The notes below the pieces were generated by a model, which ran no database searches, had not been told where the DNA came from, and saw only the letters and a list, made by a program, of their open reading frames with translations. Below, piece by piece: positions 17,540 through 27,005 of a stretch of DNA of 64,000 nt; within the stretch, counting starts at the first letter, position 1; each line of letters opens with the position of its first letter. Location: contig CAWFFV010000046.1 in the NCBI GenBank assembly GCA_963814985.1, positions 1-64,000 on the forward strand, in the 5' to 3' direction. Made by a program: the position numbers and the translations under genes. This DNA comes from CAWFFV01 sp963814985 (GTDB taxonomy: Bacteria > Chloroflexota > Ktedonobacteria > Ktedonobacterales > Ktedonobacteraceae).

Positions 17540-20456
17540 GTGCTCTCAACAAACTCAAAGGATGGAACAGGGATAAATCGTGAAGTTCTTCCTCTCTCCG
17601 GTTTTGGGGAGATCCTCAAAGCCGCTCGCAAGCAGAAACGGTTCACGCAAAAGCAGTTGGGCCAACGGCTCGGCGTGCATTATAACACGATTTCCTCATG
17701 GGAGCTGGGAACCTACTTACCGGAAACGCGCGGACTGGTTTTAGAATTGGCTCGTCACTGGACCTGGATGAGCAGGGAACCCGACAGTTGTTGGAAGCCA
17801 GTTTGACGGCGCTCGCTCCTTACTGGAATGTGCCCTATCAGCGCAATCCTTTCTTCACCGGCCGCGACAATGTTCTGTGCCAGATCCATGAACTCCTTTG
17901 TCACGAGCACAACGCACTCTTGAACCAATCATGTGCATTAAGTGGTCTGGGAGGCATTGGCAAGACCCAAACAGTCATCGAGTATGCCTACCGATATGCC
18001 AACGACTATTCGGCAATCTTCTGGGTTGCCGGCCAGACCTCTGAAGGGATTGTTTCCAGCTTTGTCGCTCTTGCTAATGTGCTCAACTTACCAGGGAGGC
18101 AATTCCAAGAGCAGAGTCACGTGGTCGAAGCAGTTCTTCGCTGGCTCACCACCCACAGTCGATGGTTGCTGATTTTTGACAATGTTGAGGATATAGCGCT
18201 GATAAAAAGCTTTTTGCCTGCTGCTCGTTGTGGGTCGCTGCTCTTCACATCCCGCAGGCAGGCCTTTGAAGTCGCTGCTCAGGTGCTCTCTCTCGAACCG
18301 ATGACATCGGAGGAAGGGATGCGTTTCCTGCTTGGTCGGGCCAGATTCTCCTCCGATTTGAGAGCATCCCGGGATCTCCTTGCTCCAGAGGACGAGGAGG
18401 CTCTCCAAAAGATTGTCTCGCTTATGGATGGCCTCCCTCTTGCGCTTGATCAGGTCGGCTCCTACATTGAAGCCACACGGTGTCGCCTGTCCGACTACCT
18501 GCAACTCTACCAGTCTTCCCAACAGTATTTTCTCGACGGGCGTGATGCTCACGCCGATCATCCACTGTCGGTGACCAGAACCTTCACACTGATATTTGAG
18601 CAACTTGAGCAGAGCCACGCACCAGCCGCCGAGTTACTAACGGTGTGCGCCTTTCTGGCTCCTGAGGCTATTCCCGAAGCGTTTTTTCGTGAAGGGGCTG
18701 CGTCTCTTGGACCGGAGCTTGAGGCACTGATCACGAATCCCCTTGCATTCCATACAACGATCAGCGTACTGCTGGCGTATTCCTTACTCCAGCGTAATCC
18801 TGGTGCTCAAACGGTGACGGTGCATCGATTGGTCCAGGAGGTGCTCAAAGGCTCTCTGTCAAAAGCAGCTCAACAGATGTGGGCGAGCCATGTGATCTGT
18901 GCCATGAGTCATCTCTTTCCTTCTCTGAAAGGAAAGCAAGCCAACGATTGGCAACGTTGTGAGCAACTCTTACCTCATGCGCTGGTCTGTATCACATTGA
19001 GCGAGCAGTGGGACAACGACGAGACAGAGCGCCTTACGTTAATGAATCGTGTCGCAACGTATCTCAGACTACGTGCACGTTATGCAGAGGCAGAGCCTCT
19101 CTTGCAACGAGCATTGAGCATTTGCGAGCGGACATTGGGTGTTGAACATCCTCAGGTAGCGAGGTTGCTCAACAATCTGGCACTTCTCTATCAGAACCTG
19201 GGAAAGTATGAGCAAGCTAAATTACTCTTCCAGCGGGGCTACACATCTGATGAACAGAATTTCGGAGTAGCGGATCATCCCGATGTGGTCTCTTCCCTCA
19301 ACAACCTGGCAGAGTTCTATCGTGAACAGGGAAAGTATGAGCAAAGCTGAGCCACTCTTCCAGCAGGCCTTGCGCATCCGGGAGCAGAACCTCGGACCTG
19401 ACCATCCCGATCTGGCCCCTCTCCTCAACAACCTGGCACTTCTCTATCGGAACCTGGGAAAGTATGAGCAAGCTGTAGCCACTCTTCCAGCGGACCTTGC
19501 GCATCCGGGAACACAGCCTCGGACCTGACCATCCCAATGTGGCCATTTCCCTCAACAACCTGGCACTTCTCTATCTGGACCTGGGAAAGTATCGAGCCGG
19601 GCAGAGTCACTCTTCCAGCGGGGCTTGCGTATCTGGGAGCACAGCTTCGGACCTGACCATCCCAATGTGGCCACTTCCCTCAACAACCTGGCAGGCACTC
19701 TATCGAAAGCAGGGAAAGTATGAGCAGGCTTAGGCCACTCTATCAGCGGGCCTTGTGCATCTGGGAGCAGAACCTCGGACCTGACCATCCCAATGTGGCC
19801 TCTCCCCTTAGCAATCTGGCAGAACTCTATCGCAAGCTGGGACTGTATGAGCAGGCTCAGCCACTCTCCTGTGGGCTTGCACATCCGGGAGCACAGCTAC
19901 GGACCTGACCATCCCGATGTGGCCACTTCCCTCAACAACCTGGCAGGACTCTATCGCAAGCAGGGAAAGTATGAGCAGGCTGAGCCACTCTATCAGTGGG
20001 CCTTGCGCATCTGGGAGCACAGCGCTCGGACCTGACCATCCCAATGTGGCCACTTCCCTCAACAACCTGGCACTTCTTTATAAGTGTCTGGGACTGTATG
20101 AGCAGGCTAAGCCACTCTCCCTGGGGGCCTTGCACATCCGGGAGCACAGCCTCGGGCCTGACCATCCCGATGTGGCCACTTCCCTCAAAATCTGGCAGAA
20201 CTCTATCGCAAGCAGGGAAAGTATGAGTCAGGCTAAGCCACTCTCCTGCGAGCCTTGCACATCCGGGAGCACAGCCTCGGACCTGACCATCCCGATGTGG
20301 CCAACTTCCCTCAACAATCTGGCAGAACTCTATCGCAAGCAGGGAAAGTATGAGCAGGCTCAGCCACTCTCCCTGCGAGCCTTGCACATCCGGGAGCACA
20401 GCCTCGGACCTGACCATCACCTCACACAACAGGTACCAAAGAATTCTGCTCTCTAA
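17540..20456 (+). pseudogene. XRE-HTH / NB-ARC / TPR STAND protein, multiply frameshifted
   Basis: The N-terminus is an XRE helix-turn-helix (FGEILKAARKQKRFTQKQLG...HYNTISSWELG). A one-base deletion near 17757 shifts the frame; it continues with an NB-ARC-type ATPase: Walker A GLGGIGKT, Walker B WLLIFDNVED, LLFTSR, and GLPLALDQVG. From about 19070 come ten or so 42-residue kinesin-light-chain-type TPR units (AEPLYQRALRIREQ.LGPDHP.VA.SLNNLA.LYR.QGKYEQ), encoded by near-identical 126-base DNA repeats. The TPR part has an indel in almost every unit from 19340 on. STAND proteins of this build act as signal-sensing regulators or immune switches. The first 550-residue section is intact; the full protein is not encoded as written. 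Confidence 0.75.
19080..20430 (+). repeat. 126-bp tandem repeats encoding TPR units
   Basis: About ten to eleven tandem copies share blocks such as CCTGACCATCCCAATGTGGC and CTCTATCGCAAGCAGGGAAA. The high DNA identity points to recent repeat expansion or homogenisation. Most copies differ by single-base gains or losses, which break the reading frame repeatedly. Confidence 0.85.
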
Positions 20457-20660
20457 CTCTACGAAACCGGAGCAAGCTCAATGTTGGGATTTACACTCTT
20501 CGAGAAAGCAGGATCATCATGTGAACAGAGAAAGAACACAGTCAAACAGTGAATGTCCTGAGATAAAATGAAAGAAGATGATCTTTGCATCAGATCGATG
20601 ACAGGATACCTGGGTCTAGCTCAGGCATGGTGATCCTGAGAGTGCAGAGCAAGGAGAACG

Positions 20661-21188
20661 ATGGACATGACAAACGCCGGTTTTACTCTCTGGTTGACAG
20701 GACTTTTAGGCGCAGGCAAAGTACGCTTTCCGAGATGATTGAGGCGCGTTTACAGGCGCATGGTCGCACTGTTGAGAGACTCGACGGAGATGTCGTGCGC
20801 ACTCATTGAGCAAAGGACTGGATTTTAGCCGTGAGGACCGCGATATCACAAGTCAACGCATTGCTTCTGTGTGTAGTCTGCTCGGCCGCAATGGGGTGAT
20901 CTGTATTCTGCGACTATCTCTCCAGATCGTGAACACGTGAGCAAGCGCGGAAAGAGATCGGCAACTTCGTTGAAGTCTCATCGGAAATGTCCCATTGACG
21001 TTTGCCGCCAGCGTGATGTCAAGGGTCTGTACCAGTTGGTTGATGAGGGCAAGATGAAGAGTGTTCCCGGTGTCGATGATCCTTACGAAGAGCCTGAGCA
21101 CCCGGAACTGGTGATTGAGACCGATAAAGAGACCATCGAAGAGAGCGCCAATCGCATTTTTGCGAAACTGGTTGAACTCGGGTATCTT
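20661..21188 (+). pseudogene. cysC: Adenylylsulfate (APS) kinase, decayed
   Basis: Read across several frames the sequence gives LWLTGLLGAGK(S)TLSEMIEARL with the P-loop, ERLDGDVVRTH, LSKGLDFSREDRDI, QRIASVCSLLGRNGV, ISPDREHV, KCPIDVCRQRDVKGLY and VPGVDDPYEEPEHPELVI, all APS kinase motifs. APS kinase phosphorylates adenylylsulfate to PAPS. At least four single-base indels occur in about 530 bases (for example a lost A in the P-loop at about 20719 and a lost T at about 20808). The last part (from 20937) is open and runs, without a stop, into chemoreceptor-like sequence. No sulfate-assimilation partner genes are nearby. Confidence 0.75.
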
Positions 21189-21905
21189 GAGCCAGAAGAG
21201 GAGAATGTTCAAGAGGCTTTGAAGAAGATGAAACATCTGGATGAGCGTTCTCAGGAGATTGAGCAAATGATCCGTCTCATTGAGAGAATTGCTGATCAGA
21301 TTAACCTGCTTGCTTTGAATGCAGCTATCCAATCGGCTATGGCTGGTGAACATGGACGCGGGCTTGCTGTGGTTGCCGATGAATCCGCCTTCTCGCTGAG
21401 CGCTTCAACCGAGTCAACAAAGCGTATCGCTACTTTGGGGTAAAAAGCATTCAGGGTGAGATACATAAAGCTGTGGTTGCTCTGGAAGAAGAGCACTCCA
21501 GAGCTGGTCAAAAAAAGATTGCAACTAACTGAGGAGAATATTCAAGAGACTTCTCAGAAATTGAAACGTCTGGATGAAGCGTTCTCAGGAGATTGGTGAA
21601 ATTGTTCGTATCAAATTCAGGATATCGCATAGTAGAACGACCTCTTCTCGCTTTTAATGCAGCTGATCCAATCAGCCATGGCTGGCTAAAGCGTGCACGC
21701 GGGTTTGCTGTGGTCGCCGATGAAATCCGCCTTCTCGCTCGAGCGTTTAACGAAGTCAAAAAAAGCGTATCGCTATTCCGGTAAAAAGCATTCAGCATGA
21801 AGATACATGAAGCTGCGGTTGCTCTGGAAAAAGAGCACTCGAGAAAGCTGGTCAAAGGATCGCAACCCGCTCAGGAGTAATGTTCAAGAGGCTTCTCAGA
21901 AGAGG
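21189..21905 (+). pseudogene. Methyl-accepting chemotaxis protein signalling-tip fragments, tandem and decayed
   Basis: The sequence encodes the hairpin tip of MCP cytoplasmic domains: ADQINLLALNAAIQSAMAGE followed by HGRGLAVVADE. A second copy starts about 335 bases later (near 21532; ETSQKLKRLDE, then RGFAVVADEIRLLA) and the start of a third is at about 21872. All contain stops or frameshifts. The first copy is fused in frame behind the cysC remnant. No sensor domain, HAMP or transmembrane segment is present, so these are leftovers of a receptor that was duplicated and truncated. A function as written is unlikely. Confidence 0.7.
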
Positions 21906-22032
21906 TAATAGGCAGGAGAGAATATCATGGCAAATCGAGAAAATACTTTGCTTTTTCAGAAGGGAATAGCTGTTTCGGATCAAATGAAGGATATCAATCT
22001 GATGGCCGTATCAAAATGTCTAGCGAATGCAA

Positions 22033-22418
22033 ATGATCGCCCATGTTCTCGTCGTAGATGATAGTCCCACTGTTCGCAAAATTGTCCAAGTAGGCACTCC
22101 AACGGGAACACATTCGAGTGATGACAGCTGGTGATGGTCTGAGAGCCCTGACTTTAGTCGCCGACGAGATGCCCGCTGTCATCCTGCTCGATATCCAGTT
22201 ACCACGTCTGGATGGGTAGCACATTTGCCAGATCATACGCAAAAACACGCAGTTTCAGCACATATCAATTATCATGCTCACTGGAAAGGATGAATTGTTT
22301 GACAAAACGCGTGCTCGATTGGCCGGAGTCGACAGAATATCTCACCAAGCCGTTTGATACTGTCACGTTGGTACAAACAGTCAAAAAACACCTGATCAAT
22401 TGGCAAGACGGGTCGTGA
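22033..22418 (+). pseudogene. CheY-like response regulator, decayed duplicate
   Basis: The sequence parallels the intact regulator at 23721-24110 (VLVVDDSPTVRKIV, IRKNTQFQHI, ATEYLTKPFDTVTLVQTVKK). It has a frameshift near 22090, an in-frame TAG in the DGYAI motif near 22217, and an extra T near 22328. Its last 136 bases (22290-22425) differ from the other copy by that single inserted base only, which implies a recent duplication or gene conversion. Confidence 0.8.
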
Positions 22419-22469
22419 GGAATGAAAGGGAAAAAGAGACCAGGGCTTCTCCTTCTTGTTAGAGAGGGT

Positions 22470-22496
22470 GGAAATCCCACTATCCATGGGATTTCC
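22470..22496. terminator. Perfect ten-pair hairpin between genes
   Basis: GGAAATCCCA (22470-22479) and TGGGATTTCC (22487-22496) pair perfectly around a seven-base loop, 50 bases after the decayed response regulator and 33 before the Clp_N remnant. There is no T tract, so it could be a processing or regulatory stem rather than a terminator. Confidence 0.45.
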
Positions 22497-22528
22497 AACA
22501 AACATCAATTCAAGAGAAAGGAAATAGA

Positions 22529-23005
22529 ATGGAAAATAAGCTTGACAAGCGTTTCTTGCAGGAGGTCCTTAATCTGGCCTCAATGGAAGTGCGGCAGACG
22601 CACAAGAGGTATCTGGGCACGCCGCACCTGTCTTCTCACTTTAACTAAGCTGGATGGCGGCTGCACCCAAGACGCACTGCACACCCTAAATTTCTCCCCC
22701 AAACAGGTCTACGATATGGTGCAATGATATCATTACCCAGGCTTCGGATTCGGGAACGCTACCAGTGATACCCCCGATTCGACCTACGCGCCGCGGCCAA
22801 GAGATTTTGCAGATGGCCGAAGACAATGCCTTGAAGGCCGGTTCGGCTGCGATTGACGAGCGCAACTCTTGCACAAGCAATGTTAAGCGAGAGAGGTTTG
22901 ACCAACGACCTGCTGATTAAAATAGGCATCGATCCCAAACAACTCATGGAATGCATTCAAAAAAGTAAGGCTCGCTCTTTGCTTGAATTGTCGTTTGACT
23001 CATAA
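22529..23005 (+). pseudogene. Clp N-terminal-domain (ClpA/B/C N) protein, frameshifted
   Basis: Joined over three frames, the product reads FLQEVLNLASMEVRQTHKRYLGTPHL, LTKLDGGCTQDALHTL, RRGQEILQMAEDNALKAGSA, AAIDERN, and QAMLSERGLTNDLLIKIGID. This is the double four-helix Clp_N fold that recruits substrates or adaptors to ClpA/B/C unfoldases. There is no AAA ATPase module, so it would be a stand-alone Clp_N protein of about 155 residues. Three or more indels break it. It lies between a broken CheY copy and the DUF444 gene. Confidence 0.55.
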
Positions 23006-23062
23006 CTTGTGTCTTGAGAACAAAGAAACCTCTTCCCTCAAAGGGAAGTCAGGAGCCTGAAA

Positions 23063-23593
23063 ATGACAACAACAGATTCTAACGCGGTATTTATAGCAAT
23101 GATTGATACCAGCGGTAGTATGGATGAATTTAAGAAAAACATTGCACGGAACTTCTCTCTCTGGATGGTCAGCTTTTTACGCACAAAATACAACCATGTG
23201 CAGATGATCTTTATCAGCCACCACATAGAAGCAAAAGAGGTGACAGAGGAAGAAATCTTCCACCAAGCAGAGGGTGGCACACAGGTCTCTTCTGCCTACG
23301 AGCTTGCACTGCAAATCATCAAGGAACGTTATAACCCCGACGATTGGAACATTTATCCCTTCCATTTCTCCGATGGGGACAATTTCCCATGGGACAATCA
23401 TCGTTGTGTCCGGCTCGTCAATCAATTGATGGAATTGTGTCACACTTTTGGCTATGGTGAAATTCGCGAAGGTCGTTCACCCAGTTCCCTGATGTCCGCC
23501 TACAATAAAATCACCAACAAGAAGTTTACCGCTGTGGCCCTCTCAGAGAAAAAAGAAATCTATTCCATATTACAGGAATTCTTGACGCTGTAG
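23063..23593 (+). CDS. DUF444/YhbH-YeaH-like VWA protein (short form)
   Basis: The 176-residue protein matches the C-terminal half of the YhbH/YeaH family. AMIDTSGSM is the metal-site motif of a von Willebrand A-like fold. It is followed by FLRTKYNHVQMIFISHHIEAKEVTEEE, GGTQVSSAY and WNIYPFHFSDGDN. Full YhbH-type proteins are about 390 residues and work with the PrkA kinase and SpoVR-like protein in stress or sporulation. Here only the VWA half is present, with a good AGGAG site before the ATG, so it looks like a designed short version or an N-terminal truncation. No prkA or spoVR is nearby. Confidence 0.75.
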   Translation: MTTTDSNAVFIAMIDTSGSMDEFKKNIARNFSLWMVSFLRTKYNHVQMIFISHHIEAKEVTEEEIFHQAEGGTQVSSAYELALQIIKERYNPDDWNIYPFHFSDGDNFPWDNHRCVRLVNQLMELCHTFGYGEIREGRSPSSLMSAYNKITNKKFTAVALSEKKEIYSILQEFLTL

Positions 23594-23720
23594 TGAGAGC
23601 GGATCTTTCAAAGACCGAGAACAAGTAACTCTAGAGAATACAACGGTCTGGCTGAAATGGAACCCCCAAGGAGGAACAGAAACTCTCTCTGATCACTTGA
23701 AATGCAAAGGAGTTTATCTG

Positions 23721-24110
23721 ATGACCGAACCGAGAGTCCTCGTCGTAGATGATAGTCCCACTGTTCGCAGGATTGTGCAAATAACACTCCAACGGGAACA
23801 GATACGCGTGATGACGGCTAGTAATGGTTCCAGTGCCCTGACTTCAATCGCCAATGAGATGCCCGATGTCATCCTCATGGATACCCAGTTGCCAGATATG
23901 GATGGGTACGCCATTTGCCAGCTCATACGCAAAAACACGCAGTTTCAGCACATACCAATGATCATGATGCTCACAGGGAAGAATGAATTGTTTGACAAAA
24001 CGCGTGCTCGATTGGCCGGAGCGACAGAATATCTCACCAAGCCGTTTGATACTGTCACGTTGGTACAAACAGTCAAAAAACACCTGATCAATTGGCAAGA
24101 CGGGTCGTGA
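23721..24110 (+). CDS. CheY-like single-domain response regulator
   Basis: This is a 129-residue receiver domain without an output domain. VVDDSPTVRR holds the acidic pair, VILMDTQLPD the phospho-acceptor aspartate, MMLTGKNE the switch threonine, and EYLTKPFD the conserved lysine. AAGGAG lies eight bases before ATG 23721; an earlier in-frame ATG at 23697 lacks a site. It is the intact twin of the broken copy at 22033. With the DUF4388/PATAN gene behind it, it fits a PatA/PilG-like signalling role. No histidine kinase is in the window. Confidence 0.9.
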   Translation: MTEPRVLVVDDSPTVRRIVQITLQREQIRVMTASNGSSALTSIANEMPDVILMDTQLPDMDGYAICQLIRKNTQFQHIPMIMMLTGKNELFDKTRARLAGATEYLTKPFDTVTLVQTVKKHLINWQDGS

Positions 24111-24298
24111 GGAATGACAGGCACGCTCTTTGCTTGAATTGTCATTTCACAGCTAAAATTGATCGTTTCACAGAATTCTTGGAGCGCTAGAATAGAACTA
24201 AACAAGCAATAAAGAAAGGCTGAGAACAGTAAAGCCAGTGCAAAACCGCTATAACCTAGAAGTGACAACTTGTAGGCTCGTTTGGGAAAGGGAAAAAG

Positions 24299-25579
24299 AT
24301 GGAGCAGCCAGACCACATCATGAATGGAGACCTCCAAACATTAGGTCTCCAAGCTATCCTAAAAATGCTCGCACTGAGTAAACGAACAGGAAAACTCTTT
24401 GTGTCTTCAGGATCAGAAAAGCTCTCGATCAGCTTGCGTAAAGGGCAAATTGTCGAATTGCATGGAGATGGAGTAGCACAACCGGACTTGCTTGGAATGC
24501 TTTGTCTCGTGAAGAAACTTACCCCTGTGCAAGCGCAAGCAATTCGAGAGCTTGCTCAAGGAGATATGCAACTGGCCCTGATGATGCTCGTAGAACGAGG
24601 CTGGATGAGTGCGTGTGAGATGCAACAGCGCCTGGAGTTCTCTGTCATTCAGTCAATCAGTCATGCATTACGTTGGGTAAATGGACGTTTTGCTTTTCAT
24701 CGTCAATTGAAGCCCAGAAAGTGCAAAATGCAACCTTTGGATGTGGACTCTGTCTTGCTGGAGGCTCTGCGTCAAACGGATGAATGGGAAGAGGTTATAG
24801 GGGAAGGAATTACCCATCTCACACGAACAACGGTCGGTCGCTGGCAACCTGAGGTCAGTAAAGATGTGCGTAGCCTTGGTTTAAGCCAGGAAAGTCTTGA
24901 AGTACTTTGCCTCTCAAACGGAGATCTGCCTTTACAGGCGATTTCGCTGGTCTTGATGACACCAGAAGCTCGCGTTGCTCGGCTAATGGTACACCTGCTG
25001 GAGTTGGATTTAATTGAGGTTGTTGATACTGTGCTAGAAACAGAATTACAGCAAGATCTCTCAAATATCATTATCAGATGTCAATACACATTAGCGCAAC
25101 AACGTCACTCCTCAGTTCCAGAACAGCATCTCCCTGATCTGATCAGGGTACTTTCCGAATGCATCAATGAGTTACTGACCCATCATGGCGGATATGCCAG
25201 AAGTTTGCGAGGACAGGAACATCTCCCTCCTCTGGAGAGAGTGCACTACCTCGAACGCCAATTTGCCAAACCGTTGCAATCGCTTTGCAGGCAATATGGG
25301 ATTTTAGAAACGGCAGAGTTTGCAGGTGGTCAACTGAATTGTCAGGACATTCTTTCCCTTCACAAGCTTGTAGAAGGAAGGCAGGCGGAGGAATACTACC
25401 GGGAGGCTGTCCAGGGCCTTACAGCATTCTTGCGCATGGTTTTTACAACCCTGCTGCGTGACGAAATTGGCACGTCACATACTGGCCGTCAACTCAGTAT
25501 TGCCTGGAAAATCTTCCTCTCAGAGCTATCACGATTTGACAGAGATGATGGTGGAGCGAGCCTGATCAGCGTACGGTAG
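24299..25579 (+). CDS. DUF4388 (PATAN) domain signalling protein
   Basis: The 426-residue protein begins with a DUF4388 domain (GDLQTLGLQAILKMLALSKRTGKLFVSSG, then LSISLRKGQIVELHGDGVAQPDLLG) to about residue 150. PATAN/DUF4388 domains occur next to receiver domains in PatA-like and gliding/chemotaxis signalling proteins. The middle (about 150-250) resembles winged-helix-like repeats, and the C-terminal half is helical with no motif I recognise. It follows the intact CheY-like regulator by about 190 bases and is intact, unlike most genes upstream in this block. Confidence 0.72.
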   Translation: MEQPDHIMNGDLQTLGLQAILKMLALSKRTGKLFVSSGSEKLSISLRKGQIVELHGDGVAQPDLLGMLCLVKKLTPVQAQAIRELAQGDMQLALMMLVERGWMSACEMQQRLEFSVIQSISHALRWVNGRFAFHRQLKPRKCKMQPLDVDSVLLEALRQTDEWEEVIGEGITHLTRTTVGRWQPEVSKDVRSLGLSQESLEVLCLSNGDLPLQAISLVLMTPEARVARLMVHLLELDLIEVVDTVLETELQQDLSNIIIRCQYTLAQQRHSSVPEQHLPDLIRVLSECINELLTHHGGYARSLRGQEHLPPLERVHYLERQFAKPLQSLCRQYGILETAEFAGGQLNCQDILSLHKLVEGRQAEEYYREAVQGLTAFLRMVFTTLLRDEIGTSHTGRQLSIAWKIFLSELSRFDRDDGGASLISVR

Positions 25580-25989
25580 CTTGACGAGAGCTTGCCATGC
25601 AATCAGCTGAGATGGCTTGTTCATCAGAAGAATTGTTGGATTTTCGCTATGATAATGGGATTTACACTCTTGAGCGTGTAATTTGTGTGTTTTTGCTGTC
25701 AGAAACACTGTCAATTTGGCAACTGGCTCAAGAGAGATAGTATTGAAGCCAGCTGAGATGCTGATCAGGAGTGTAGGCAGGTGATGATATTTGTTAAGTA
25801 TACACCTTGTGATATGTGAATGCAACCGTTATCCGAAATTTCCCACTGTTTTATTGTTGACGTATACTCCGTTACGAGTTATCCTATGAAAGATCATGTA
25901 ATTTTAGATAGAGTAAGAAAATTATTGACCTGTATATAGGGGTCACGTAGCATTTTTAGACATTATTTCAGTAGCAAGTTATAAAAAAA
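25580..25989. other. 410-bp gene-free stretch with repeat and promoter candidate
   Basis: I see no gene. The segment holds the second copy of the 34-bp direct repeat (25795-25828) and TTGACC (25925-25930) spaced 17 bases from TAGCAT (25948-25953), a weak sigma-70-like promoter for the HTH-GAF gene. The 15 bases GGGATTTACACTCTT near 25660 also occur near 20484. Confidence 0.5.
25795..25828 (+). repeat. 34-bp direct repeat, copy 2 (upstream of HTH-GAF gene)
   Basis: The sequence matches 17347-17380 at 32 of 34 positions. It lies 162 bases before the HTH-GAF start, nearly the same distance as copy 1 from its gene. The two copies frame the 8.4-kb block of decayed signalling genes. Confidence 0.7.
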
Positions 25990-26992
25990 ATGGAAGATTT
26001 ACAAACATGGCGTGCATTATTAGGGAAAGTCATAAGTGATCCTCAGGAGCGACAGAGGATCGCTGACACGTTGGGAGTCAACCCTGTTACGCTGACACGA
26101 TGGTCTACAAACAAGTCAAACCCTCGTTATGAGAGTCTGCGTCTTTTACTTGATGCTCTACCATCTTATCGTCAACAAATTCTCGAGTCAGCAAAGAAAG
26201 AGTTCCCCGACTTCTTTACCGAGAGGGGCACATCAGGTGAAAACGCACTGGAGATTCCCTCCACCTTCTACGCTCGTGTGCTCAGTGCTTACGTCGCCAG
26301 CCTACCAATGCTGCGAGGCTGGTCAGTCTGCATTGCCATCCTGCAACAGATCCTGGGCCACTTTGATCCTTCACAACAAGGCCTGATTGCCGTTATTATA
26401 CAATGCGTCCCTCCCCCACCAGGGCAGAAGGTTCGTAGCTTACGAACGATATGGGGACGTGGTACACCTCCCTGGCCAAATCATATCGAAAATCAGACGC
26501 AGTTTTTGGGAGCTGAGTCACAAGCAGGACACGCAATAGCAAAAGGCCATCTTATCGTCGTTCATAACCAGCAAGAGAAAGCACATTTATTCCCCCACCA
26601 GTACTCTGATGTAGGAAGTAGTGTTGCTTGCCCTATTTTGCTGAGTGACCGCACAGTGGGATGCCTGTACATTGCGAGTACTCAACCCAACTATTTTTCC
26701 CAGGCACATCTGGAACTGATTCAATGCTATACAGACTTATTGGTCTTAGCATTTGAACTAACAGAATTCTACCACTTACGTGATATAGATTTAGGTTTCA
26801 TGCCTCATCATGCTATCCAGTTACCATATCTGGAACGTTTCCAGAAGTGTGTTATGTACCATATGGTGCAAGCAAAGCAACATGGCACACAACTCACTCG
26901 TCCACAAGCAGAGACTACTTGCCTGGCAAGAGATAGAGAATGAACTGCTTCATCTTTCATTTAAGCCCGAAGAAGACATTGAGAGAGGTTGA
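25990..26992 (+). CDS. HTH (XRE-like) plus GAF-domain regulator, one frameshift
   Basis: Residues about 1-60 form a helix-turn-helix (RQRIADTLGVNPVTLTRWSTNKSNPRYESL), and residues about 95-265 look like a GAF sensory domain (VGSSVACPILLSDRTVGCLYIASTQPNYFSQAHLELIQCY). Near 26920 one extra base ends the first frame; the second frame continues with LLAWQEIENELLHLSF to a stop at 26992, giving about 333 residues. The GAF ligand is not predictable. It is transcribed alone and shares an upstream 34-bp element with the XRE-NB-ARC gene. A sequence error at the frameshift is plausible because the tail is short. Confidence 0.7.
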
Positions 26993-27005
26993 TACTATTT
27001 GCCTT

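Noticed and set aside
17381..25794. Integrative element with integrase between the 34-bp repeats
   Set aside because: No integrase, relaxase or tRNA target was found; the repeats are reported only as a possible border or regulatory site.
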